NCBI RefSeq assembly: GCF_001634365.1
Contig: NZ_CP014579.1
Coordinates: forward strand, 2,418,001-2,482,000
Source: Paraburkholderia phytofirmans OLGA172
GTDB taxonomy: Bacteria > Pseudomonadota > Gammaproteobacteria > Burkholderiales > Burkholderiaceae
Reading direction: 5' to 3'
DNA length: 64,000 nt
In this document: in pieces, positions 1-8,224 of the stretch
Layout: every line of letters starts with the position of its first letter
How positions within the stretch are numbered: the stretch's first letter is position 1
Position numbers and translations under genes: made by a program
The notes under the pieces: generated by a model
Databases searched by the model: none
The model's input: the letters and a program-made list of their open reading frames with translations, nothing else
What the model was told of the DNA's origin: nothing

Positions 1-1
1 C

Positions 2-943
2 GCGTCGTTTGCCAATGCGTTCGCCGGCAAGACGCAGACTCAGGCGCTGTACGCGCAGGATGCATGGCACTTTCTGCCACGCTGGAAATTGGTCTACGGT
101 GTGCGGTACGAAGACTGGCAAGCCTACGGCGGTTCGCAGTCGCTCCCCGGCAAAGCCATTCCGTACAGCGACGCGAACCAGCATCGATTCTCGCCGAAAG
201 CCGCGTTGTCGTTCGATGTCACCGACGATCTGAGCTTGCGCGCTTCCGTCGGCCGCGCCTATCGGTTTCCGACTGTGGGCGAGATGTTCCAGGGGCAAAT
301 CAACGGCTCGTCGATCATCAACAACAATCCGAACCTGAAGCCCGAAGACGATCTCTCGAAAGAGCTGACCGCCGAATGGGCGCACTGGAATGGCATATTC
401 CGCTTCTCGCTGTTTCAGGACGACGTGAAGAACACGATCTTCAGTCAGACCGATACCACCGTGATTCCGAACGTGACGAACTTCCAGAACATCGGCAAGG
501 TGCGCTCGCGTGGCGTCGAAACGAGCTACTCGGGACAGGATGTGTTCGTACGCGGTCTCGATCTGTTGGCGAGTGTGGCGTACACGCAGTCGAAGATCAT
601 CGCGAACGCGCAGAACCCGGCGACCGTCGGCAAGTACTTCTATCGGATTCCGCTGTGGCGCGCCAATCTCGCCGCGACGTATCACATCGACGAACGCGCG
701 GCGCTTACGCTCGCCGCGCGCTACTCCGGCCGCGAATACAACACGCTCACCAATACCGACACGAATCCCGATGTATTCGGCGGCACCAGTTCGTACACGG
801 TGGCGGACGCGAAGTTCACGTTCAAGCCAACCAAAGTGAGTGAAGTCGGCATCGGCGTCGACAACCTGTTCGATGCGCGCTATTTCGTCTATCACCCGTA
901 TCCGGGCCGTACGTTCTACGTCGAAGCGAAGCTGCGCATGTGA
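2..943 (+). CDS. TonB-dependent outer-membrane receptor (C-terminal part, 5' end outside window)
   Basis: The reading frame is open from the first base of the window and gives the last 313 residues of a TonB-dependent receptor. Visible are repeated amphipathic beta-strand patterns, a GYAYRFPTV-like receptor motif near residue 85 (GRAYRFPTVGE), an NPNLKPE motif that is typical of these barrels, and a closing strand with the DNLFDARY and GRTFYVEAKL segments. Such proteins import siderophores, cobalamin or other large ligands across the outer membrane using TonB energy. A PepSY membrane gene follows 140 bp downstream, a pairing common in ferric-siderophore uptake. The ligand cannot be read from the sequence; cobalamin or cobalt is an alternative because of the nearby riboswitch. 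The plug domain lies outside the window. Confidence 0.93.
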   Translation, partial: ASFANAFAGKTQTQALYAQDAWHFLPRWKLVYGVRYEDWQAYGGSQSLPGKAIPYSDANQHRFSPKAALSFDVTDDLSLRASVGRAYRFPTVGEMFQGQINGSSIINNNPNLKPEDDLSKELTAEWAHWNGIFRFSLFQDDVKNTIFSQTDTTVIPNVTNFQNIGKVRSRGVETSYSGQDVFVRGLDLLASVAYTQSKIIANAQNPATVGKYFYRIPLWRANLAATYHIDERAALTLAARYSGREYNTLTNTDTNPDVFGGTSSYTVADAKFTFKPTKVSEVGIGVDNLFDARYFVYHPYPGRTFYVEAKLRM

Positions 944-1083
944 ACACGCGATTGGCATGCGCGGCTTGTGCTCGTGTCGTGCTTGTCCGCTACTCGATGC
1001 GCTCGATGCGCTCGCGCGATGCAAACCAGCGCGTGCATCGCTGTGCAAACCGATCGACCCACTATTTGCTTCAGGAGGATTGA

Positions 1084-2472
1084 ATGTCCACCACCACCGC
1101 TCAACGCACGACCTCCGCAACGGGCGCCACGAGCGCCGGCTACCGGACGCTGTGGCGTTGGCACTTTTACGCGGGCCTCTTTGTGATGCCGTTTCTGGTG
1201 GTGCTCGCGATCACCGGCACGCTGTATTGCTTCCAGCCGCAAATCGAGCCGCTGCTTTACCCGCACCACCTGATCGTCGCACCGCAAGCCACGCCCAGGC
1301 TGACTGAAGATGCGTTGCTCGCCAAAGCGCGCGCGGCGATGCCAGCCGATGCGCGCGCGGTGACGGCTCCCATCGCGAATGCACCGGAGCGCAGCACCGA
1401 GTTCATCTTTCGTCTCGCCAACGGCGAAAAGCAGAGCATCTATCTGAACCCATACAGCGGCGAAGTATTGGGCACGCTCAGCGTCGAGCGCCGCTTCATG
1501 CAGGTGGACCGCATGCTTCACCGCAAGCTGCTGCTCGGCAAACCAGGCGAGTTGCTGATGGAGCTGGCCGCGTGCTGGACGCTGGTGATGATCGGCACCG
1601 GTGTCGCGCTCTGGTGGCCGCGCGAAAAGACCACTGCACGCGCGGCGTTGCTGCCGCGCTTCTCGCTGCGAGGGCGCGCGCTTTGGAAAAACCTTCACAC
1701 CGTGATGGGCATCTGGCTCGCGCTCGGCGCGCTGGCATTCGTGCTGAGCGGTCTGCCGTGGACAGGCTCATGGGGTAAGCAGTTCAAGGCACTCGCGAGC
1801 GCGGCCAATCTCGGCGCGCCGCCGGGATCGTGGGGTGGCCTGCCGTTGCGCTCCGCGATGCCGGGCATGGTGATGGACGACCTGCCCTTGCCACTTACGC
1901 CATGGGCCGTCGGCAACACTCCAGTACCGCAATCCGCCGATGCACACGCAGCGCAGGCGCTGCCGCTTGGACGCATCGTTGCTCTCGTCGCATCGCTCGG
2001 TGTCCCGGGCGGTTACGACATCGTGCTGCCCACCTCCGCTACGGGCGTCTACACCGTCTCGTACTTTCCCGCCGACCCGCAAGACGAGCGCACGCTGTAC
2101 ATCGACCAATACAGCGGCGCGGTGCTGAAAGACATCCGTTACGGCCACTACGGTGCGGTGTCGAAGGCCGTGTCGTACGGCACGTCGCTGCATATGGGCC
2201 GCTATTTCGGCGTCGCCAATCAGATTCTCTGCGCCGCGATTTCACTTGGACTAGCGGGCATGGCCGTAACCGGCTGTGTGATGTGGTGGAAGCGGCGGCC
2301 GCAGCGCTCGCTCGGCGCACCCTCGCGCGAGCGCGCTGCGCCGCCAATGCGTGGCTGGAAAACCGGCCTCGTTCTGCTCGGCATCGTCTTCCCGTTGATG
2401 GGCGCCACGCTGCTCGCGGTGTGGCTCGCCGACCGCACGATTTTTGGCCGCGTCACGCGGCAACCTGCTTAA
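1084..2472 (+). CDS. PepSY-associated TM helix protein
   Basis: This 462-residue inner-membrane protein has the PepSY_TM architecture. The first membrane helix is near residues 31-50 and is preceded by a conserved WHFYAG motif. Others lie near residues 160-178 (ending GVALWWP), 205-228, 380-400 (ending CVMWWKRR) and 430-450, with large periplasmic PepSY portions between them. The start is set by an AGGAGG ribosome site five bases before the ATG. It follows the TonB-dependent receptor and is probably cotranscribed. Members next to siderophore receptors are thought to act as membrane reductases for ferric siderophores, with paired histidines as possible haem ligands. That function is inferred from family and context, not shown here. 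Confidence 0.85.
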   Translation: MSTTTAQRTTSATGATSAGYRTLWRWHFYAGLFVMPFLVVLAITGTLYCFQPQIEPLLYPHHLIVAPQATPRLTEDALLAKARAAMPADARAVTAPIANAPERSTEFIFRLANGEKQSIYLNPYSGEVLGTLSVERRFMQVDRMLHRKLLLGKPGELLMELAACWTLVMIGTGVALWWPREKTTARAALLPRFSLRGRALWKNLHTVMGIWLALGALAFVLSGLPWTGSWGKQFKALASAANLGAPPGSWGGLPLRSAMPGMVMDDLPLPLTPWAVGNTPVPQSADAHAAQALPLGRIVALVASLGVPGGYDIVLPTSATGVYTVSYFPADPQDERTLYIDQYSGAVLKDIRYGHYGAVSKAVSYGTSLHMGRYFGVANQILCAAISLGLAGMAVTGCVMWWKRRPQRSLGAPSRERAAPPMRGWKTGLVLLGIVFPLMGATLLAVWLADRTIFGRVTRQPA

Positions 2473-2508
2473 GGCTTCATTCCCGCTGTCAAAATCAAGG
2501 AGCACCTC

Positions 2509-2565
2509 TTGAAGAGATCACGCGAACTTCTACCCGCCGCCTTGCTGTGCGCTTCATTCCCGTGA
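2509..2565 (+). other. possible leader peptide or gene remnant (18 codons)
   Basis: After the PepSY gene there is a good ribosome site (AAGGAG) and a TTG start opening an 18-codon frame, MKRSRELLPAALLCASFP if TTG is read as Met. It looks like the first half of a signal peptide and then hits TGA. It may be the stump of a secreted-protein gene or simply chance. The rest of 2473-2694 shows no gene. Confidence 0.25.
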
Positions 2566-2694
2566 AAAGTGCGAGTACGATGAGCCAGTAACATACCGGA
2601 TAGCGCCTTGACGAGCTGCCGATGCTGTCTATTCAGAAGAATTTCGATTGCATCGACAACCCGTCTGGGCGCGTGTATAAGCTTTGCAGGCATC

Positions 2695-2805
2695 GTCCCA
2701 CCTGGCGAAGCGGGAAGCCGGTGAGAATCCGGCGCGGTCGCGCCACTGTATCCAGCATGTAAGCCCTGTTGAATCCGAGCTGGGAGTCAAACCTCGCTTC
2801 GCCAT
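2695..2805 (+). promoter_or_regulatory. cobalamin riboswitch (compact form)
   Basis: The core cobalamin elements are present in order. They are GGGAA at 2712-2716, a perfect GCCGG/CCGGC hairpin at 2717-2733 with the GGTGAGAATCC signature, GCGGTCGCGCCACTGTA at 2734-2750, and a B12-box-like GCTGGGAGTCAAACCT at about 2779-2794. A perfect 9-bp closing stem (ggcgaagcg at 2704-2712 with cgcttcgcc at 2795-2803) encloses the core. The usual longer 5' P2 arm before GGGAA is not evident. The element ends about 45 bases before the permease start, so cobalamin is expected to lower permease expression. Confidence 0.85.
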
Positions 2806-2847
2806 CGTTCAATCTCGTTCGGGACGCGGTATCCCAAGGAACAGTTG

Positions 2848-3903
2848 ATGATTTCGCAGCTGAAACAGATTTTCAGTGATTCGAACACTGGCGTTCGGAG
2901 CCGGCTTTTCGGCATCTACGGCGTGCTGATCGCCACCAACGTGCTCGCGTGGGTCTGGGCACTCGCGGCGTTTCGCCACCATCCCCTTCTATTGGGCACC
3001 GCGCTGCTGGCGTATGGTTTCGGCTTGCGCCATGCCGTCGACGCGGACCACATCGCCGCCATCGACAACGTCACGCGCAAGCTGATGCAGGAGAACAAGC
3101 GCCCGGTGACCGTCGGCTTCTTCTTTTCGCTCGGCCATTCGACCGTGGTGGTGCTGGCCTCGCTCGCGGTCGCGGCGGCCACGTCCGTCATGCAGGGGCG
3201 CTTTAACCACTACAAGGAAATTGGCGGTGTGATCGGCACGCTCGTCTCCGCGCTGTTCCTGTTTGCGATTGCCCTGATGAATCTGGTCATCCTGAACTCG
3301 ATCTATCAGGCCTGGCGCAATGTGAAAAATGGCGGCCGCTATGTCGACGACGATTTCGATCTGCTGCTGGCCAACCGCGGCTTTTTCTCCCGCCTGTTCA
3401 AGCCACTGTTCCGCATGCTCACGCGCAGCTGGCATATGTACCCGCTCGGTTTTCTGTTTGGCCTCGGCTTCGACACTGCCACCGAAATCGCACTGCTCGG
3501 CATCGCCGCCGCCCAGGCGTCTCAGGGACTGTCGCCCTGGGCGATCATGGTCTTCCCGGTGCTGTTCAGCGCCGGCATGTCGCTGATCGACACGCTGGAC
3601 GGGCACCTGATGCTCGGTGCCTACGGCTGGGCTTATCTGAAGCCGATCCGCAAGATCTACTACAACATGACGATTACACTGGTGTCGGTGATCGTGGCCA
3701 TTGTGATCGGCAGTATCGAAGCGCTGGGCCTGATTTCCGACAAACTGAATTTGCAAGGGCCGGTGTGGGATGCGGTCGGCGCGCTGAACGGTCACTTCGG
3801 CATGCTCGGATATCTGATCATCGGCATTTTTGTGCTGAGCTGGGTGGCCTCCGTACTGATCTATCGCGCGAAAAAATTCGACGATCTGGAAATCGGCCGA
3901 TAG
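2848..3903 (+). CDS. HoxN/NixA-family nickel/cobalt transporter
   Basis: This is a 351-residue polytopic inner-membrane permease of the NiCoT family. The signature metal-binding motif HAVDADHIAAIDN is near residue 60. The other family motifs LGHSTVV and LGFDTATEIALLG follow, with about eight hydrophobic segments. The ATG at 2848 is preferred over the TTG at 2845 because AAGGA lies seven bases before the ATG. The cobalamin-riboswitch-like leader directly upstream suggests that the physiological substrate is cobalt for B12 synthesis, although NiCoT proteins can carry both metals. The next gene is on the other strand and points towards it. Confidence 0.93.
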   Translation: MISQLKQIFSDSNTGVRSRLFGIYGVLIATNVLAWVWALAAFRHHPLLLGTALLAYGFGLRHAVDADHIAAIDNVTRKLMQENKRPVTVGFFFSLGHSTVVVLASLAVAAATSVMQGRFNHYKEIGGVIGTLVSALFLFAIALMNLVILNSIYQAWRNVKNGGRYVDDDFDLLLANRGFFSRLFKPLFRMLTRSWHMYPLGFLFGLGFDTATEIALLGIAAAQASQGLSPWAIMVFPVLFSAGMSLIDTLDGHLMLGAYGWAYLKPIRKIYYNMTITLVSVIVAIVIGSIEALGLISDKLNLQGPVWDAVGALNGHFGMLGYLIIGIFVLSWVASVLIYRAKKFDDLEIGR

Positions 3904-4000
3904 GGATGGACAGGGTGTGCGACGCGGCGCCGATCGTCTCCGGTACGAGTTGCGCGCCGAGTCTTCAGGCCGGTGGCGCTCCGGATCGCTTTAATTTCGC

Positions 4001-4858
4001 CTACTTTTCCAGAATCTCGACACGCCTGCCGTCCGAACCGGTACTCATGCCAGCATACGAGCGCAGCGGCCAGCCGAGTGCCCCCAGCAGCGAACGCGGT
4101 TGCGCGCCGTCGTCCAGACCGGTGGCCGGCCATTCGTGCTTCGCCGGCACCCACAGCGTGCCGAACAGGTGGTCCCACAGCGGCAGCAGTTGAGTGAAGT
4201 TGCGATCGAAATGTTCGACGCGGTTCGAGTGATGCAGGCGGTGGTATTGCGGATTGTTGACCCATGTCGTGAAGCGGCCAAGGTCGACATGCAGGTTCAT
4301 ATGCGCGAAGTAATTGCCGAACGTGAAAATGATCGCGGTCACGCCGAGGATCCACGGCTCGACCTTGAACAGCACGCCTACCACCGGATAAAGCAGGCAG
4401 CCCTTGATGAGTACCTCGAGCCAGTGATGCCGGAACGTCACTGTGATATTGAACTCGGCGGCACTGTGGTGCAACGAATGCAGCTTCCACAGCACGGGCC
4501 ACGCATGCTGCAAACGGTGAAATGTATATTCCAGCAGATCGACCGTTAATAGCACGATCACGATGGAAGCCAACGCGCCCCACCCCCGCGAGGCCAGCAC
4601 GACCCAGCCGCCACCGAGCGCGTTGACGATCGCGACGCTGGCCACCGCCATCAGCGGCCGCATTGCTTCCGCGAGCGCCAGATACAGTGCTGCGTAGACG
4701 ACGTTAAAGCGCATCCCGGCGCGCGATTGCAATAACTCGGCCGGCCAGCGCCGCTCCAGCGCCGCGCCCATTGCCATCATCCCCAGCACGAGCGCGTAGC
4801 CGCCCAGCCAGTGGGTCACGTGGTGCAGCAGTTCAGGAAACGAGCTCGACGCAAACAT
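4001..4858 (-). CDS. sterol desaturase / fatty acid hydroxylase family protein
   Basis: This 285-residue membrane protein carries the histidine clusters of the di-iron hydroxylase superfamily: HRLQH, then HSLHHS, then HRLHH near the C-terminus. They are separated by hydrophobic segments as in bacterial sterol-desaturase-like enzymes. Such enzymes hydroxylate or desaturate lipids at the inner membrane using a His-coordinated di-iron centre. The substrate is unknown. A GGGGA ribosome site precedes the ATG. It converges with the metal permease. Downstream on the same strand there is nothing obvious; upstream is the tadC relic. Confidence 0.88.
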   Translation of the reverse strand: MFASSSFPELLHHVTHWLGGYALVLGMMAMGAALERRWPAELLQSRAGMRFNVVYAALYLALAEAMRPLMAVASVAIVNALGGGWVVLASRGWGALASIVIVLLTVDLLEYTFHRLQHAWPVLWKLHSLHHSAAEFNITVTFRHHWLEVLIKGCLLYPVVGVLFKVEPWILGVTAIIFTFGNYFAHMNLHVDLGRFTTWVNNPQYHRLHHSNRVEHFDRNFTQLLPLWDHLFGTLWVPAKHEWPATGLDDGAQPRSLLGALGWPLRSYAGMSTGSDGRRVEILEK

Positions 4859-4912
4859 GTGATTCCCCGGTCAATACGGTGCGTTCATTCGCTCTGCCGT
4901 CCGACCTGGCGG

Positions 4913-5063
4913 CCATGGTCGGGAACCGTTGGCCCACGACCTGGATCGCCGACGGGCCGATCAGCACGGCCGGAGGCGTCGGGAAAATGAAAAGCATCAG
5001 AGGAAAGAACGGCTTTAACGCGATCTTCGCAGCCTGTTCTGCGCCGCGCAAGCGCCGTTTTGG
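4913..5063 (-). pseudogene. relic of a tadC 3' end (TadC C-terminal fragment)
   Basis: Translated on the minus strand this stretch gives about 50 residues that match the C-terminal end of the intact TadC in this window. Both run KRRLR, then AE-AA-KIA-K, then FPL---IFPT, then VL-GP--IQV and a final PT. The nucleotide sequence is clearly diverged, so it is not a recent copy of the tadC at 6171-7127. No N-terminal portion is found upstream, and the frame runs past the normal TadC end to a stop at 4833. It is most simply the decayed tail of a second tadC, on the same strand as the tad locus. Confidence 0.7.
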
Positions 5064-5088
5064 TGTTGACGGCATTAGTTATCCTCGG

Positions 5089-5787
5089 TCAGAACAAACC
5101 TGGAATCACGCGGTAGCGAACCTTGCCCTTGTACGAGCGATAGGCTGCATCGGTCGACAGAAGCCGTTCTTCTCGATAAATTCGACCTGCCTGGAGGGCG
5201 AACTGGATTCCGTAAATGAGCAAATTCTGCACGCCGAAGTTTGCGATCAGAAAGCCGATGTCCGTTACGAGGTATCCCAAGTACATCGGATGCCGCATGA
5301 ACCGATAGGCGCCGCACGACACGACTCCCCGGTTGGCCGGCAGAATACCGAACGAACGCCGTAGTGAAGCCTTTGCAAACAGCTGCCAGCAGATGCCGAA
5401 CACCTGAAGCGACGCGCCGACGGCTTCCGGCACAAGCCGCACGCCAGGTCCCAACTGAACGGCGAGAAAGTAGTACGTACCGCCCATCGAGCACAGGAAC
5501 GCAAACGGTGTCCAGTCACGCCGCATCGGAACCCGTGTGAAGAGCGACAGACCGATGGTGAAGCACACCTCCACCATCAGCAGCAACAGCGTGATACGTC
5601 CGGAATCCGCACGCCAGTGCTGGATCGCCGCGTACGCGAACACGCTCAACAGTACGGCTGTGCCGGTCCGTGCCGATAGTTCGAGCAATGCGTCGCGCGA
5701 GCGCGGCGCGGTGTCAGGTGTAGTGCGCGCCGATGCATCGGCAGGAGGTGTTGCAAGCCCCACTGTTTCGGTGTTGATCATGGCCAT
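5089..5787 (-). CDS. isoprenylcysteine carboxyl methyltransferase-like membrane methyltransferase
   Basis: This 232-residue protein has several membrane helices and a C-terminal signature of the ICMT/phospholipid methyltransferase group. The signature is YRFMRHPMYLGY near residue 160, then a glutamate pair (EERLL), then a Y..Y...V.YRVIPGLF ending. The RHPMY and EE elements form the S-adenosylmethionine site in this family. A GGGGAAAG ribosome site lies before the ATG. The small gene upstream ends 20 bp away, and tadC lies beyond it on the same strand, so all could be on one transcript. The acceptor is unknown: it could be a lipid or a small molecule. A role in pilin N-methylation is only a speculation. 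Confidence 0.8.
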   Translation of the reverse strand: MAMINTETVGLATPPADASARTTPDTAPRSRDALLELSARTGTAVLLSVFAYAAIQHWRADSGRITLLLLMVEVCFTIGLSLFTRVPMRRDWTPFAFLCSMGGTYYFLAVQLGPGVRLVPEAVGASLQVFGICWQLFAKASLRRSFGILPANRGVVSCGAYRFMRHPMYLGYLVTDIGFLIANFGVQNLLIYGIQFALQAGRIYREERLLSTDAAYRSYKGKVRYRVIPGLF

Positions 5788-5807
5788 GCTTTCCCCGTCT
5801 ATTCTCG

Positions 5808-6116
5808 TTAGGTCGCGGCGTTGCGTTTGTTGGCGTTATCCGGCCGATTGTTGGCCATGTAGTTATCAATGATCTTCACCATTCCACATAGGCAATTTTC
5901 GAGGCTTTGCAGTTCTCGGCTATCGAACGTGTCATCAAAATCGACCAGGTTGCGGTTCTTCGATCGCCAGCCGGACGTGACGGGTTGCACCTCATCGTAA
6001 TAAGCCACTTCCAGGCATTTCAGGTCGGTGACGTTCAGTCCCCGTTGCCCGGCAACAAATTGGTCATAAGGCGCCAACTTGATGCTCAGCATAAACCGGA
6101 GCTTGACGACCTCCAC
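5808..6116 (-). CDS. hypothetical protein, 102 aa
   Basis: A short gene between tadC and the methyltransferase, with noticeably lower G+C than its surroundings. It starts with GTG (or with an ATG nine codons in) and has a GGAGG-like stretch overlapping the GTG. The product is soluble-looking with a mixed charged and hydrophobic sequence, and I recognise no domain. An inverted repeat (CTGGAG/CTCCAG, 6124-6142) lies between it and tadC and may weaken read-through. Strand and spacing suggest it is the distal part of the tad transcript. TadD, the usual TPR lipoprotein of such loci, is missing here and this protein does not resemble it. Confidence 0.55.
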   Translation of the reverse strand: MEVVKLRFMLSIKLAPYDQFVAGQRGLNVTDLKCLEVAYYDEVQPVTSGWRSKNRNLVDFDDTFDSRELQSLENCLCGMVKIIDNYMANNRPDNANKRNAAT

Positions 6117-6170
6117 GCGTTCGTCTGGAGCTTCACTCTCCAGTCACAGTGGCGATGCGCCGACACCTGT

Positions 6171-7127
6171 TTAGCCGGAGAGCGTCGGCAGCAGCACGCG
6201 AAACACCTGAATAAAAGCCGGGCCGAGCAATACCAGCATCAGTGTCGGGAATATACAAAAAATGAGCGGAAACAATAATTTGACAGCAATTTTTCCGGCG
6301 GCTTCCTCAGCCCGAAGCCGCCGCTTGAGCCGCAGGTTTTCCGAATGCACGCGCAGCGAATCGCCCACGCTGGTGCCGAAGCGCTCCGCCTGAATCAGCA
6401 TCGCTACCAGCACCTCCAACTCTTCGACGCCAGTGCGCAGTGCCAGGTTTTTGAGCGCAGTTTCCTTGTTTAAACCAGCTCTCAGTTCAAGCAGCAGCAG
6501 TTGCAATTCGTCGCTCAATGTTCGGCTTTTGAGGTGCATCTCGTCGGCCACTTTCATAAGCGCCGCGTCCAATCCGAGACCCGCCTCCACACAAACGGTG
6601 AGCAAATCCAGCGCGTCTGGAAAATCCTCGAAAATGGTCTGCTGCCGCAGGCGCACCTGGCGTGCCAAGGCGACATTGGGCAGGTAATAGCCGATTCCCG
6701 CCAGCACCAGCAGCACGATAATGAACAGGTAACTTTTATCGTTCGCCAGATAGGGGCCAGCCGCCACCAGACAGCTAAGGGGGAGCACAATGACCAAAAG
6801 CGTCTTGGCGGCAAAATAAACCCCTGGGGCAGACGAACTGCGCCATCCTGCGTGCATGAATTTCCTACGCAACACCGAATGCTCCCAGCCTTCTTTGGGA
6901 ATCGAAAGTTTGGCGATCGGCGCTGAAGCCTGCGCAATCTTCCTTGCCCATTGTGCGCCCGCGCCGTCCGCCGTTTCCGGCGAGAGCTGGCCGATGCTCG
7001 TGAGCTGGCCAAGGCGGCGGTGTATCGAATTCGGCATGAGCAGCGCCATCAGTCCAAACGTGGCAATGGCGACGATCGCAAAAACGACGGCCAGCAGTAT
7101 GAGTTGTTCAGTTTTCATGGCGGGCAT
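6171..7127 (-). CDS. tadC: Flp pilus assembly protein TadC (T2SS F-like)
   Basis: A 318-residue inner-membrane platform protein of the GspF/TadC family. An N-terminal membrane helix (residues about 9-28) is followed by two helices near 115-150. A cytoplasmic domain carries the family pattern FPDALDLLTVCVEAGLGLDAAL, and a C-terminal helix pair lies in the FPLIFCIFPTLMLVLLGPA region. With TadB it forms the base on which the TadA ATPase drives pilus extension. It lies 43 bp downstream of tadB on the same strand. The length is normal for the family. A decayed homologous tail lies at 4913-5063. Confidence 0.93.
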   Translation of the reverse strand: MPAMKTEQLILLAVVFAIVAIATFGLMALLMPNSIHRRLGQLTSIGQLSPETADGAGAQWARKIAQASAPIAKLSIPKEGWEHSVLRRKFMHAGWRSSSAPGVYFAAKTLLVIVLPLSCLVAAGPYLANDKSYLFIIVLLVLAGIGYYLPNVALARQVRLRQQTIFEDFPDALDLLTVCVEAGLGLDAALMKVADEMHLKSRTLSDELQLLLLELRAGLNKETALKNLALRTGVEELEVLVAMLIQAERFGTSVGDSLRVHSENLRLKRRLRAEEAAGKIAVKLLFPLIFCIFPTLMLVLLGPAFIQVFRVLLPTLSG

Positions 7128-7169
7128 GGGATCGACCCATCTCCAAAAAATGAAAATGCCGGGTTTTCA

Positions 7170-8147
7170 TCAAACATGGATGCGAATGGTTTTCCGCATC
7201 CAGATCAGACCGAACATCATCATGACCAGCGCCACGCCGATCATTTTTATGCCGGCCGGATCGGTCCACAAGACGCGCAGGAAGCCCGGATTAACAATCG
7301 AAAGAATCAATGCCAAGGCGAACGGCAAAATCCCCAGAATCCAGGCCGACAAACGGCCTTCAGACGACAACACTCTGACCTTGCCGAGCAGCGCCAGCCG
7401 ACTGCGGATAATCTGGCTGATATTGCCGAGAATTTCGGCCAGGTTACCGCCGCTCTCGCGCTGAATCAGTACCGCGATCACGAAATAGCGCAGGTCGCTG
7501 ATCGGTACGCGGTTGGCCAGCGCTCCCAGCGCGTCGTTGAGCGGCACGCCAAAGTTGATTTCGTCGAATGCCGTGCGGAATTCGCCGCCAATCGGCTCGG
7601 GCATCTCATCGCCCACGATGCCGAGGGCCGTCGAGAACGAATGCCCGGCCCGCAATGACCGGCTGATCATGTCGGCAGCCTCAGGCAATTGCTCCTCGAT
7701 CTGCTTCAGCCGCCGGGCCTTGGCCCGGTTGACCTTGAACGACGCAAAGACGGCGCTAAGCAGCGTCGCCGTCAGTAACGCCAGCGCCGGAACGTAGATC
7801 ATGCTGCCGACCATCCACACCACGAGCGGCGGAAACAGAGTGTAAGAAAGGAACTTCCCAATCGACCAGTTCAGCCCCGACTGAACCAGCCAGCGATCGA
7901 GCACATGGATGCGCGGCACCCGCAGCAGCAAGCGGGTCATCCGCGGTGACGCACTCAGCTCGCGCTGCTTGAGAATCGACACCGCCTTGTCATTGCCGTG
8001 CCCCCCTGCGGACATCATGCGGATGCGGCTTTCGACGCGCCTCGCGGCACCGCTGTGCTGGCTTTGCCACCAGATATAGGTGGCCTCGATCAGCAAAATG
8101 ATCGAAAAGAACACCAGGATGACGAAACCGTAGAATAGAAAGTTCAT
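7170..8147 (-). CDS. tadB: Flp pilus assembly protein TadB (T2SS F-like)
   Basis: A 325-residue GspF-family membrane protein. An N-terminal hydrophobic helix starts at once (MNFLFYGFVILVFF). A second pair lies near residues 110-150, a cytoplasmic F domain carries the AADMISRSLRAGHSFSTAL pattern, and a C-terminal pair lies around 265-320. The frame is open further upstream, but the ATG at 8147 is chosen because the protein then begins with its first membrane helix as in homologues and a GAGAGA site lies before it. It works with TadC and TadA in the inner-membrane motor. The gap to tadA is 77 bp. Confidence 0.92.
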   Translation of the reverse strand: MNFLFYGFVILVFFSIILLIEATYIWWQSQHSGAARRVESRIRMMSAGGHGNDKAVSILKQRELSASPRMTRLLLRVPRIHVLDRWLVQSGLNWSIGKFLSYTLFPPLVVWMVGSMIYVPALALLTATLLSAVFASFKVNRAKARRLKQIEEQLPEAADMISRSLRAGHSFSTALGIVGDEMPEPIGGEFRTAFDEINFGVPLNDALGALANRVPISDLRYFVIAVLIQRESGGNLAEILGNISQIIRSRLALLGKVRVLSSEGRLSAWILGILPFALALILSIVNPGFLRVLWTDPAGIKMIGVALVMMMFGLIWMRKTIRIHV

Positions 8148-8224
8148 GACGATATCTCTCACAATGGCGCCGCGGCCTTTCCGCCGCGGCCGCCGTCTTG
8201 CCGCTCGTTCTTGGTCTGCCGCTG

